Positions 34,196 to 44,235 of a stretch of 64,000 nt of DNA are shown here, piece after piece (within the stretch, counting starts at the first letter, position 1; each line of letters begins with the position of its first letter). Origin of the DNA: an uncultured Lachnospiraceae bacterium (GTDB lineage: Bacteria; Bacillota; Clostridia; Lachnospirales; Lachnospiraceae); contig CAJFOF010000004.1 of the NCBI GenBank assembly GCA_904395885.1, positions 1 to 64,000 on the forward strand, in the 5' to 3' direction. The notes under the pieces are model-generated. The model made no database searches. It was not told the DNA's origin and saw only the letters and a program-made list of their open reading frames with translations. The position numbers were made by a program, and so were the translations under genes.

Positions 34196-34618
34196 TTACA
34201 GCATTACCTTGAATTCCGGGTCAGCCTCGCCATTTACTACATAGTAAGCAGCGTTCTCCTCTGCTACCACATACAGTTCAATGGTTTTAATCTCTACGCC
34301 TTTATGAGCCTCAGCGAATGCTTTTTCGGCGGCTGCCAGAACTTCCTTGGCAACGATCTCCTTTCCAGCAAACTGGAATACTACCTTGGCTACCGGCTCC
34401 TTCACAGCCTTTGCTGCAGTCTTCTTAGCTGCCGGCTTGGTTTCTTTCTTCGGAGCCTCCTCTGCAGGAGCTGCTGCTTCCACTTTCACTTCTTCAGCTT
34501 TTACTTCTTCAGCTTTTACTTCTGCTTTCTTTGGCTCAACTTTTTTTTCTGCAGTCTTAGTAGTCTTTGCTGCGGTAGTGGTACCTGCAGCTTTTGCGTT
34601 TTTTCTTGGTGCTGCCAT
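34196..34618 (-). CDS. DUF6465-type protein with histone-H1-like Lys/Ala/Pro/Glu-rich half
   Basis: About 140 aa. Residues 1-70 are low-complexity Lys/Ala/Glu/Pro repeats (AEVKAEEVKAEEVKVEAA), resembling histone H1-like or linker segments. The compact C-terminal 65 residues (VVFQFAGKEIVAKEVLAAAEKAF; TIELYVVAEENAAYYVVNG) form the DUF6465 domain common in Lachnospiraceae, with no known function. The open frame extends 18 codons upstream, but GAGGAAAAG before the ATG at 34616-34618 sets the start. It is monocistronic with a consensus promoter, so probably abundant. DNA or nucleoid binding is only a guess from composition. Confidence 0.75.
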   Translation of the reverse strand: MAAPRKNAKAAGTTTAAKTTKTAEKKVEPKKAEVKAEEVKAEEVKVEAAAPAEEAPKKETKPAAKKTAAKAVKEPVAKVVFQFAGKEIVAKEVLAAAEKAFAEAHKGVEIKTIELYVVAEENAAYYVVNGEADPEFKVML

Positions 34619-34701
34619 AACACTTTTCCTCCTCAAAAATCTGGTATCATTTGTATGATAATCTTCATTCAAGTATTCCCTTTTGATGTCATCAATACTG
34701 G

Positions 34702-34730
34702 ATTATAAGACTGGCCGGCCATTTTGTCAA
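34702..34730 (-). promoter_or_regulatory. Consensus promoter of the DUF6465-type gene
   Basis: Exact TTGACA (34725-34730), 17-bp spacer, exact TATAAT (34702-34707) on the minus strand. The spacer contains the palindrome GGCCGGCC. A fully consensus promoter suggests strong constitutive expression. Confidence 0.8.
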
Positions 34731-34772
34731 TATTTTGGGGCCTTCCTGGCTTTGTTGTTCCCAAAAAAAGCC

Positions 34773-36164
<1,392 letters not shown>

Positions 36165-36187
36165 CTGTATATCTTGTTATATCTGCT

Positions 36188-38608
36188 TTATGCTCTCAGT
36201 TCAATTCCCATACTGCTCAGACCATTGAGAATCTTATTCATCACGCTGGTAATCTCTTTTTCCTCCAGTGTATGATCTTTAGCCCGGAATGTAATGGAAT
36301 AAGCCATAGATTTAAAACCTTCGGCAATCTGGGAACCTTCATAGATGTCAAACAACTGGCAGCTCTCCAGAATCTTTCCGCTCCTCTGGACTATCATATC
36401 CTCGATCTGTCCGGCCAAAATCTCTTTCGGAACCACCATACTTAAGTCGCGGGATACTGCCGGGAATTTAGCCAAACCTGTATACTTTCTGTCAAAAGTG
36501 GTCAGCGGGATCAGCGCCGGCATATCTATCACACCGACGTATGCCTTCTCGCCAATTTTGTACTGGTCAGCCACATCCGGGTGAATCTCTCCCAGATAGC
36601 CTACCGTCACGCCCTCATAGATAATATCAGCCTTTCTTCCCGGGTGGAGATAGGGATGATCCGCCTTAGGATCATAGTGAACCCTTCCATTTATGCCTAC
36701 AGCTTCAAAAAACTCTTCAATTACGCCTTTCATCGTAAAGAAGTCGCCTTCGCCGTACATTCCCAGAACCCACTGCATCCGCTCTTGCGGAAGTTCCGTC
36801 AGCGGCAGCGCCTTGGGCAGGTAAATATTGGCCAGCTCATACAGACGGACATCTTTATTTCTGCGGTTATAATTGGTTGAAAGAGAAGTCAGCATACCAT
36901 TGAGAGGCAGAGTTCTCATAACACTGAAGTCCTCTCCCAGAGGGTTAGAAATCACCACGGTCTGGCGCAGCTTAGAATCTTCCGGAATCAGCAAACGGTC
37001 AAAGACCTTGGGACTTTCAAAGGAGTAGGTCATTGCCTGAGAAAAACCACAGAATTCTGCGATCTCTCTTGCCTTTTCTTCAATTCTCAATTTATATGAC
37101 AGCTTTCCTGTCGTAGCTTCCCCGGTCGGAAGGGTAGTGGGAATCTTATCGTAACCGTAGAACCGGGCCACCTCTTCTGCGATATCCGCTTCTCTCTCCA
37201 GATCCTGTCTCCAGGTAGGCGCGATCACCTCCTCGGTTTCCGGATCATATCCGATTTCCAGAGGTTTAAAATAGCTCAGCATGGTTTCTTTTGAAATGTC
37301 GGTACCTAATAACCGGTTGATCTGCTCCGGCCGGAAGGGAATTCTCTTCGGCTCCTTTAATTTGGCACAGATATCAATAACGCCGCCTACTACTTCTCCG
37401 GCTCCCAGTTCCTCAATCAACTGGCAGGCTCTGTTCACCGCTTCTATCGCTGTGTTCGGATCCAGCCCCTTCTCGTATTTTCCGGACGCATCGGTACGCA
37501 GACCGACTCTCTTGGCCGACAAACGGATATTGGTTCCGTCAAAGCAGGCGCATTCAAATACCATCGTCTTGACATCATCGGTAATTTTGGAATTCTCGCC
37601 GCCCATAATGCCAGCGATGCCGACTTCCTTTTCCCCGTCATTGATCATCAGCACATTGTGATCCAGCTTTCTGACCTGGCCATCCAGAGTCTGGAATTCA
37701 TCTCCGTCCTGTGCACATTTTACTACGATCTCGTGGCCTGCCAGTAAATCGTAATCGAACGCATGCATCGGCTGGCCGTATTCCTCCATTATATAGTTGG
37801 TAATATCGACAATGTTATTGATAGGACGGATTCCGCTGGCAGCCAGACGCCTCTGCATCCACTCCGGAGACGGCGCCAGTTTAATGTTTTTGACCATTCT
37901 GGCACAATATCTGGGACACAATTCAGGATTTTCCACACGTACTTTTAAGAAATCATGGATATCCTCTCCATTGCCTGTCTCCGTCACTACGGGAGACACA
38001 AACGGTTTTTTGAAAGTAGCCGCCGCTTCCCTGGCAATCCCGATCACGCTGTAACAGTCTACGCGGTTGGAGGTAATCTCATACTCAAACACTGTGTCAT
38101 GCAGTCCCAGAACTTCCACGGCATCTGCCCCCACTTGGGCATCCTGAGGAAGAATGTAAATTCCGCTTTCCGGGGCATCGGGATACATATCCCTGCTGGA
38201 ACCCAGTTCTTCGATGGAACACATCATTCCGCAGGATTCGACCCCTCTCAATTTGCCTTTTTTGATCCCAATTCCCTCTTCCGGAAGAGGACCACCGTCG
38301 TGGCCTCCTGCCACCTTACCGCCATCCAGAACTACAGGAACCTTGTCTCCCTCTTTCACATTCGGCGCTCCTGTTACGATCTGAATCGTTTCTGTTCCAA
38401 TGTCAACCTGGCAGACAATCAATTTATCCGCATCGGGATGGCGTTCTATGGTTTTGATCTGTCCTACGACGATCTTCTCCAGATTTTTATCCAGGCGCTC
38501 ATAGCCTTCTACTTTCGTTCCCGTAAGAGTCATGGCGTCTGTATATTCCTGTGCCGTTACATCCAAATCCGGAACGTATGCCTTAATCCAAGATAATGCT
38601 GTATTCAT
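36188..38608 (-). CDS. pheT: Phenylalanyl-tRNA synthetase beta subunit
   Basis: 806 aa subunit of the heterotetrameric enzyme that charges tRNA-Phe. An EMAP/tRNA-binding OB domain occupies about 40-150 (VGQIKTIERHPDADKLIVCQVD). The B3/B4 editing domain comes next (EYEITSNRVDCYSVIGIAREAA), then B5 (VGGVIDICAKL onward), the core, and a C-terminal ferredoxin-fold anticodon-binding domain (FPAVSRDLSMVVPKEI). AAAGGAGA precedes the start. It follows pheS by 25 nt and shares its T-box control. Confidence 0.97.
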   Translation of the reverse strand: MNTALSWIKAYVPDLDVTAQEYTDAMTLTGTKVEGYERLDKNLEKIVVGQIKTIERHPDADKLIVCQVDIGTETIQIVTGAPNVKEGDKVPVVLDGGKVAGGHDGGPLPEEGIGIKKGKLRGVESCGMMCSIEELGSSRDMYPDAPESGIYILPQDAQVGADAVEVLGLHDTVFEYEITSNRVDCYSVIGIAREAAATFKKPFVSPVVTETGNGEDIHDFLKVRVENPELCPRYCARMVKNIKLAPSPEWMQRRLAASGIRPINNIVDITNYIMEEYGQPMHAFDYDLLAGHEIVVKCAQDGDEFQTLDGQVRKLDHNVLMINDGEKEVGIAGIMGGENSKITDDVKTMVFECACFDGTNIRLSAKRVGLRTDASGKYEKGLDPNTAIEAVNRACQLIEELGAGEVVGGVIDICAKLKEPKRIPFRPEQINRLLGTDISKETMLSYFKPLEIGYDPETEEVIAPTWRQDLEREADIAEEVARFYGYDKIPTTLPTGEATTGKLSYKLRIEEKAREIAEFCGFSQAMTYSFESPKVFDRLLIPEDSKLRQTVVISNPLGEDFSVMRTLPLNGMLTSLSTNYNRRNKDVRLYELANIYLPKALPLTELPQERMQWVLGMYGEGDFFTMKGVIEEFFEAVGINGRVHYDPKADHPYLHPGRKADIIYEGVTVGYLGEIHPDVADQYKIGEKAYVGVIDMPALIPLTTFDRKYTGLAKFPAVSRDLSMVVPKEILAGQIEDMIVQRSGKILESCQLFDIYEGSQIAEGFKSMAYSITFRAKDHTLEEKEITSVMNKILNGLSSMGIELRA

Positions 38609-38633
38609 AATTTAATCTCCTTTTCACCCTGCC

Positions 38634-39653
38634 TTAAAACTGCTTTAAGAAGCGAATATCATTTTCATAGAGCAGCCTCATGTCATCGATCTCATATTTC
38701 AGAAGAGCAATTCGCTCCAGACCTATACCGAAGGCAAAGCCCGAATATTCTTCGGGATCAATGTCACACATCTCCAATACCTTTGGATGAACCATACCAC
38801 AACCTAAAATTTCAATCCAGCCGGAGCCTTTGCAGAACCGGCAGCCCTTTCCTCCGCACTTAAAGCAGGAGACGTCAACTTCTGCGCTGGGTTCCGTAAA
38901 TGGGAAATGATGAGGACGGAACTTTACTTTTGTCTCAGGGCCAAACAATTCTTTTGCAAATTCCTCCAGAGTTCCTTTTAAATCTGCAAATGTAATGTTT
39001 TTGTCAATTACCAGCCCTTCAATCTGATGGAAGGAAGGCGAATGGGTGGCATCAACCGCGTCAGACCGGAAAACTCTTCCAGGTGCAATAATCCTGATCG
39101 GCGGCTTTCTTGTCTCCATAACGCGAACCTGTACCGGGGACGTCTGGCTTCTTAAAAGAATCGTATCATTGATGTAGAACGTGTCCTGCTCGTCCCTGGC
39201 AGGATGGCCCTTGGGGATATTCAGCTTTTCAAAATTGTAACGGTCATACTCTACTTCAGGGCCTTCCACCACCTCGTATCCCATGCCCACAAAAATTCTC
39301 TCAAGCTCAGACAAAGCGATGGAATTGGGATGGCTGTGGCCCATTCTGATTTTTTGGGCCGGAAGGGTGACGTCAATCACCTCTTTTTCCATCTGTTCTT
39401 TTCTGGCTTTTTTCATCAAAGCGGTCTTCGTCTCTTCCAGCTTTGTTTCCAGCAATTCCCGAACCTCATTTACCATCTGGCCTACTTTGGGACGATCCTC
39501 GGGTGCCACGTCCTTCATGCTTTTCAGCACGCTGGTCAGTTCACCCTTTTTTCCCAGATAAGCCACACGAATCTCATTGAGTGTGTCCAGGCTGTCGGCA
39601 GCTTCCATTCTGTCCAGCGCTTCCAATTTGATTTTTTCTAACTGCTCTTTCAT
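38634..39653 (-). CDS. pheS: Phenylalanyl-tRNA synthetase alpha subunit
   Basis: 339 aa catalytic subunit. An N-terminal coiled coil (to about 85) precedes the class II core with motif 2 (RIIAPGRVFRSDAVDATHSP), the Phe-binding GxxEVDVSCFKC area, a zinc-type pair of CxxC-like motifs, and motif 3 (GFAFGIGLERIALLKY). The open frame runs 46 codons further upstream into the T-box leader, but the family start is MKEQLEKI at 39651-39653. Confidence 0.97.
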   Translation of the reverse strand: MKEQLEKIKLEALDRMEAADSLDTLNEIRVAYLGKKGELTSVLKSMKDVAPEDRPKVGQMVNEVRELLETKLEETKTALMKKARKEQMEKEVIDVTLPAQKIRMGHSHPNSIALSELERIFVGMGYEVVEGPEVEYDRYNFEKLNIPKGHPARDEQDTFYINDTILLRSQTSPVQVRVMETRKPPIRIIAPGRVFRSDAVDATHSPSFHQIEGLVIDKNITFADLKGTLEEFAKELFGPETKVKFRPHHFPFTEPSAEVDVSCFKCGGKGCRFCKGSGWIEILGCGMVHPKVLEMCDIDPEEYSGFAFGIGLERIALLKYEIDDMRLLYENDIRFLKQF

Positions 39654-39706
39654 ATTGTCTCCTTTACATCGTTTGGTGCATAGCGAACAAAGTTTTCCTG
39701 TGAAAC

Positions 39707-39974
39707 AAAAAACCCCGTCCCTCCAATACTGGAAGGGACGAGGTCTACTCGCGGTACCACCCTGTTTCCTGCTCTGGCAGCAGGCTCTCATCTTATACGT
39801 AACGTGTACGAAACGTCGCAGCCTATTATGCCTCTTCTCGGCAGTTCAGCCGCGCAGCTCCTGTGGGAAATTCAGCCGGATATTTGAACCTGGGGAAGTT
39901 TTCAGCCGACGGCCTCCCCTCTCTGAAGGAAAATAAGGGCTTACTGTCACATTCATTGCCTTTTCATAAAACTA
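39707..39974 (-). promoter_or_regulatory. T-box riboswitch controlling pheST
   Basis: The hallmark AGGGTGGTACCGCG (minus strand, 39750-39763), which binds the uncharged tRNA 3' end, precedes a terminator hairpin CCTCGTCCCTTCC.../GGAGGGACGGGG (39713-39743) and a T-run at 39707-39712. Upstream are the stem I features, including AGAGAGGGGAGG and a GAATTTCCC stretch that could hold a UUC (Phe) specifier codon. Low charging of tRNA-Phe should favour the antiterminator and synthetase expression. The exact specifier is inferred. Confidence 0.92.
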
Positions 39975-39980
39975 GGTAAT

Positions 39981-40009
39981 ATTCTAATCATAAAGCCCGG
40001 AAATGTCAA
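39981..40009 (-). promoter_or_regulatory. Promoter of the T-box/pheST transcript
   Basis: Minus-strand TTGACA (40004-40009), 17-bp spacer, TAGAAT (39981-39986); transcription would start near 39974. Confidence 0.75.
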
Positions 40010-40066
40010 GTCTTTCTGTCAGATTCCTCTGCTCATGCGCCCCAAAAAAGCTGTTCATCCGGCTTA

Positions 40067-41728
40067 TCAGCTCCTGCTTTCCCGGTTCCGGTAAATAAAG
40101 TCAGGTATCACATCTCCCCATTTTTCAATGTCGATGATATCTTTGGCAAACTCCGTCACTTCAAGGCTCTTGTTGACTTTATCAATATAGCGGAAAACTT
40201 CCCAGATCTTTTTCTGTCCCGTAGGAACGACCCGGTTTCCCGCATCCATATCGCAGGTCCAGAGGCCAAATGCACAGGACAACTCCGCCTCCGATATTGC
40301 ATCAACCTGACGGCTCATAATAAAAGCGTCGATATAAGGATTGCTGTCTGCAATATAGTAAGCGTAGGCAAAAGCCGCCGCCTGAAGGTCTTCGCACTCC
40401 CCTCTGGTAGCGCTCTGAGAAGTAAAGCCCTGCTCTGACAATATAATGTGGCGAACCTCTCCGTTAGCGTTGAGGAGCTGGCTCTGCTGGAAGTAATCCG
40501 TCAATACCTGCAGATTGCTGAAATTTACGATCGGGGAATCGCTCTGCCAGGAAATCAATCCTGTCTGGTTGTCATCCCAGAATTCCGGCTCCGTCAGAGG
40601 AACCGAATAGGGATGGTACGCCAGCCCCCAATCCATCTGCCCTTTTGCCGTCACCAGCGCATTAAAGGTATCAATTACTTCTTTTGCACCGTATTTGGTC
40701 GTTCCGTTGATTTCATTGTTCCAGTTGTAATCCACAGAGAAGTATACCCGGTCATTGGCATTGGTACTCTTGATCGCTGTGTAAAATACCCGGAAAGCCC
40801 TCTCATACTCCTGCATGTACTGGTTTACATCCATAGGTCCAATGTAATTCCACTGCTGATTATTGATCTCATTTCCAATAATCCAGTTGGAAATCTTTCC
40901 GTAGCTGCCTCCGCTGTACCGCTCTGCCAGGAAAGAGGCCATAGCCTTGATGTCCTCATACCCTGCCTGGGTAGCTGCGTTAAACATATAGTAATTGGCA
41001 GCAGCCGTCTTCTGGGTTCCGGGATAAATCAGATCCGGCGTGCTGTCGCTCCAACTGTTTAAGATAACAGCCGTGACCGTGATTCCTTTTGCCGAAAAAT
41101 CGAAAATCGTTTTATCATAGATTTCAAAGAAATCTTTGCTGAAATGGTAAGTCTTTCCCTCATACTCATAATCAATCCCCGTTCCCAGCATGGCCTGGAA
41201 TGGAATGTTTACGATTGTATGCTTAACCCCCAAGGCAAATGCATCGTCCAGCATATCGTGTTCGATCAGCAGCCCCTTTTTGCTCAGCGGCTCGTGGAAC
41301 TCAGCCTGATTGTCTGCAATCTTTTCCGGATTGGTAATATAATGGGGGGCACTGACCGCCACATATTTAGAGCCATCCCAGACAGTCACCACAAATTTGG
41401 AATACAGCCTGCTGTCAGCCGTTCCTGCGTTCAGCGGGAACGTAAATACCATCTCGCTTCCCTTGTCCACAGCCTGGACATAACCTGCCGTTTCCACAGA
41501 ATCTTCATAGGGCTTCAGCTCTTTCAGATAAAAATGATTGTCATCGCCGGATATGGTACCCGTATTGACTGCAGTGATCTGCACATTCTGGTCGTCCGTG
41601 ATGACGCAGGAAGTAATCTGAACCTGCTCTGTCGCTGCATAGACAGTCCGCATATTCAATAAGCACAGGACAGCGGCCAGAAGTATCCATCCTGCCGTTT
41701 TCCATGTTTTTTTCCAACTCATTGCCAC
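40067..41728 (-). CDS. Secreted DUF5722 glycosidase-like protein
   Basis: About 553 aa. The signal peptide has a hydrophobic core (GWILLAAVLCLL), probably cleaved after VYA. A short beta-sandwich N-terminal part follows, then a TIM barrel (from about 150) with IIGNEINNQQWN, whose Asn-Glu pair is the clan GH-A acid/base signature, and a later LSEQGF whose Glu is at the nucleophile position. DUF5722 has no established substrate. The longest frame begins 26 codons upstream, but AAGGAGG 8 nt before the GTG at 41726-41728 suggests a GTG start. It follows another glycosidase-like gene by about 120 nt and is probably co-transcribed with it. A weak AGCTG/CAGCT-T6 hairpin right at the stop (about 40045-40075) may end the transcript. 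Confidence 0.75.
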   Translation of the reverse strand: MAMSWKKTWKTAGWILLAAVLCLLNMRTVYAATEQVQITSCVITDDQNVQITAVNTGTISGDDNHFYLKELKPYEDSVETAGYVQAVDKGSEMVFTFPLNAGTADSRLYSKFVVTVWDGSKYVAVSAPHYITNPEKIADNQAEFHEPLSKKGLLIEHDMLDDAFALGVKHTIVNIPFQAMLGTGIDYEYEGKTYHFSKDFFEIYDKTIFDFSAKGITVTAVILNSWSDSTPDLIYPGTQKTAAANYYMFNAATQAGYEDIKAMASFLAERYSGGSYGKISNWIIGNEINNQQWNYIGPMDVNQYMQEYERAFRVFYTAIKSTNANDRVYFSVDYNWNNEINGTTKYGAKEVIDTFNALVTAKGQMDWGLAYHPYSVPLTEPEFWDDNQTGLISWQSDSPIVNFSNLQVLTDYFQQSQLLNANGEVRHIILSEQGFTSQSATRGECEDLQAAAFAYAYYIADSNPYIDAFIMSRQVDAISEAELSCAFGLWTCDMDAGNRVVPTGQKKIWEVFRYIDKVNKSLEVTEFAKDIIDIEKWGDVIPDFIYRNRESRS

Positions 41729-41847
41729 AAATTCTGCCTCCTTATTCTGCTTGCTTTTCCGGTATCTTCCACCCGGATTCTTCTCCATTATACTGATCTG
41801 GCCCAAAAAAACAAGGTTCTTTCCCCTTACGGTGTCTTACAATTTCC

Positions 41848-43956
41848 TTAACGGTCCACGCTTTCTATGCCAATAATAGCCACGCCATAGAGATGCAGAC
41901 TGCAGGCCACTGTCGCCCTGTAAGAATTCTCGTCTTCTATCTCAATGGTTCCCCGATGGATCCTGTTTCCATATTCGTCCATTATCCAAATTTTCTTTAG
42001 TTCTGATGCGGTCTTTATTTTTAAGGAAATTTCCCTGATCGGATCGGCGCCCAAATTGACAGCGCAGACCAGAATGCAGCTTTCCGCCTTTCTTGCCAGG
42101 AACAGTCCGTATCCCTGGTGTTCTAATGTCACCCATTCCTCCCCGCTCATAGCTTCTATCAGGCTCTTCCAGAGAGAAACCCTTTTTTTCGTAAAAAAGC
42201 CGTCTCCCAATAAGGTATGAGCCGCGTAAGTAAGCACTGCTCTTCCTTTCGGATTTTTATAATATACAAGTCCAGGATAACGCCTGCCGTCAGGGGATAT
42301 GAGCATCGTCACCCTCCGGGCATCGCCTGTCGGAACCAGTTTTTTCCAGCAATTCCCCGGAATACGGCTTGCCACTTTCACACGGTAAGCCTCCCCTTTC
42401 TCCGTCCATTCTTCACTTGCCGCGACAAACGGAAGGTCTTCTCCTGTGCCAACTCCTGTCAGCGCAGAGAATCCTCTTTCTTCTATGCGTGCAGCCGCTT
42501 CCGAATCCAAAATAAGATCATTGCTGGCCAACAAACGCTTCAGCATACAGTCCGTCAAAAGCGACACGCTGTATCCGTCCAGCGCCACAACAGAACCAGA
42601 AGGAATCGAATCCGCCGTTTTATAATAGCAAGGAACCCCCATAGAGGCGAAAGCAGTTCCCCACAGCCGCTTTGCACCGCATAAATCCGGCCAGTCGCCG
42701 CCCTGTTTTAAAGTAGCCGTCTTTACCCCTTCAGGATTTGTCACAAGTATTACGCCCAACCGCCGCCATTGTTCCAGCCTCATATTTTTCAAACTCGTCA
42801 AGAGCGGATGGCTCTCTTTTAAAAGATCTCCCCATTCTTTTTCCTCCTGAAGATCTACGCCGTACAAATCAAAAATGCTCAGAGTAATGCCCGGACAGCC
42901 CATATATGCCGACAAAATCATCTGCATCCTCGTCGCTGCTATGCTCTTACTCCACACCGTGAATCTGGTATTTTCCAGTTCAGGATAATAGTCAACCTGC
43001 GCTGCAGATGAAGTATCTTCTATAAGCTGATCGAGGTACAGATAGCTATTACAGAATTCCCGCGGGCTGTTCTCCGCATAGGGCCCAAAATGAGGTCTCA
43101 AAAGGATCCTGTTGTCTCCGGAAAGAGCCGGAAGCAGCCGGCTCCACCTGCGCCCCTCTGCTGCGTGTACATCGGGAACGGATGTCATTAACGCCACTCT
43201 GGTCTCCGGCGAAACCTCATGAATCGTCTTTTCTACCCATTCAGCCGTATCGCACATGGCGTCATTCAGATAATCCAGCCAACTTTCCCTCACAGGGTCG
43301 GGAATCCCGGGCTTTAGAACCGCTGCAACAATTTCTTCTCTCGTATAACGGTTTCCGGTCTTCTTCGCAAATCCGTTCAGGTGGTTGTTACAATAACACC
43401 CAAAATCCAGCGGCGAAGGATTTTCTCCTCCCCGCCACGCCTCAAAAAGCCCTGTCGAATGATTGTGCAGACGAAAATCGTCATCCATCCAGATCACATC
43501 CGGCCTGGTTTGTGCCCATATTTGCAGTTCCCTGGTCATCACTTCCCGAAACCTCTGCCCCAGCAGGCAGGCACAGCCGTGGGATCGCTGGCCATCGGCA
43601 TTGACATACATTTCCCAGCCAAAGTATTCTCTAAAATCCCATCCCCCGTCCCAGGCTCCCCCTAAATTCTGGAAATTAATCTGGTAGGAGATACCCAATT
43701 TTCTTAGTCTCTGGATCCAGGGCATCATTTCCCCAGCGCTGGCCGCAGCGTGTTCCAATTTATCCGGAAGATAATACCACTCCGGGTGGCAGGCCACATA
43801 AAACATCACTGCTTCTATTTCTGAAGTGCGGCACAAATCAAGCAGCTCATTGAACCTATCCTCAGTAAAACCGGGTTCAACATCAGGCGCCAGCGGCAGG
43901 TAATAGCGCAAAATATATTGGTAGGGATTTGTAGAATCTGTATGGCTCTTATTCAT
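41848..43956 (-). CDS. Uncharacterised glycosidase-like protein (TIM barrel plus GATase-like and beta domains)
   Basis: About 702 aa, not confidently assigned to a family. The first 370 residues look like a TIM barrel. Examples are YYLPLAPDVEPGFTEDRFN, the repeated MFYVACHPEWYYLP strand, and PDVIWMDDDFRLHNHS, whose Asp cluster resembles a barrel active site. The middle part (about 410-560; GVILVTNPEGV, GSVVALDGYSVSLL) resembles the amidotransferase-like trimerisation domain of GH42 beta-galactosidases. The end is a small beta domain (WIMDEYGNRIHRGTIEI). There is no signal peptide. The open frame runs 43 codons upstream through tRNA-Ala, so the ATG at 43954-43956 with AAGGAGAAGG is the start. 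Its partner downstream is secreted and glycosidase-like. Confidence 0.6.
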   Translation of the reverse strand: MNKSHTDSTNPYQYILRYYLPLAPDVEPGFTEDRFNELLDLCRTSEIEAVMFYVACHPEWYYLPDKLEHAAASAGEMMPWIQRLRKLGISYQINFQNLGGAWDGGWDFREYFGWEMYVNADGQRSHGCACLLGQRFREVMTRELQIWAQTRPDVIWMDDDFRLHNHSTGLFEAWRGGENPSPLDFGCYCNNHLNGFAKKTGNRYTREEIVAAVLKPGIPDPVRESWLDYLNDAMCDTAEWVEKTIHEVSPETRVALMTSVPDVHAAEGRRWSRLLPALSGDNRILLRPHFGPYAENSPREFCNSYLYLDQLIEDTSSAAQVDYYPELENTRFTVWSKSIAATRMQMILSAYMGCPGITLSIFDLYGVDLQEEKEWGDLLKESHPLLTSLKNMRLEQWRRLGVILVTNPEGVKTATLKQGGDWPDLCGAKRLWGTAFASMGVPCYYKTADSIPSGSVVALDGYSVSLLTDCMLKRLLASNDLILDSEAAARIEERGFSALTGVGTGEDLPFVAASEEWTEKGEAYRVKVASRIPGNCWKKLVPTGDARRVTMLISPDGRRYPGLVYYKNPKGRAVLTYAAHTLLGDGFFTKKRVSLWKSLIEAMSGEEWVTLEHQGYGLFLARKAESCILVCAVNLGADPIREISLKIKTASELKKIWIMDEYGNRIHRGTIEIEDENSYRATVACSLHLYGVAIIGIESVDR

Positions 43957-43998
43957 TTTCCTTCTCCTTACATCTTTGATGTGAAAAGACAACAAAAA

Positions 43999-44036
43999 AA
44001 CCTTGCAGATGACATTCTCTGTCTCTCTGCAAGGTT
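43999..44036 (-). terminator. Terminator after tRNA-Ala
   Basis: AACCTTGCAGA (43999-44009) pairs perfectly with TCTGCAAGGTT (44026-44036). The minus-strand exit is a run of seven T. It lies 8 nt after the tRNA. Confidence 0.88.
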
Positions 44037-44043
44037 CTATCAG

Positions 44044-44116
44044 TGGAGCATATGGGATTCGAACCCACGGCCTTTTGAATGCCATTCAAACGCGCTCCCA
44101 GCTGCGCCAATGCCCC
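44044..44116 (-). tRNA. tRNA-Ala(GGC)
   Basis: 73 nt in the minus direction. The acceptor GGGGCAT pairs with ATGCTCC (one G-U). The D-arm is GCGCAGCTGGGAGCGC, the anticodon stem TTTGA/TCAAA encloses loop ATGGCAT with anticodon GGC, and the T-arm is GTGGG TTCGAAT CCCAT. The discriminator is A and CCA is not encoded. It decodes GCC alanine codons. A terminator follows directly. Confidence 0.95.
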
Positions 44117-44235
44117 TTAAGCGTTCCTATTATATCATAGAAATTTTAAAATAGGAAGCCCTATTTTGAATTTTTTTCATTTCTTTTGAGGGCTTGTATC
44201 TTTCTCTTCATGGTACAGGCACGAAGGAAAAAACT

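Noticed and set aside
39654..39791. 46-codon N-terminal extension of PheS
   Set aside because: It lies within the T-box antiterminator region and does not match the PheS family start.
43957..44085. 43-codon N-terminal extension of the glycosidase-like protein
   Set aside because: It would translate through tRNA-Ala and its terminator; a good Shine-Dalgarno marks the start at 43956.
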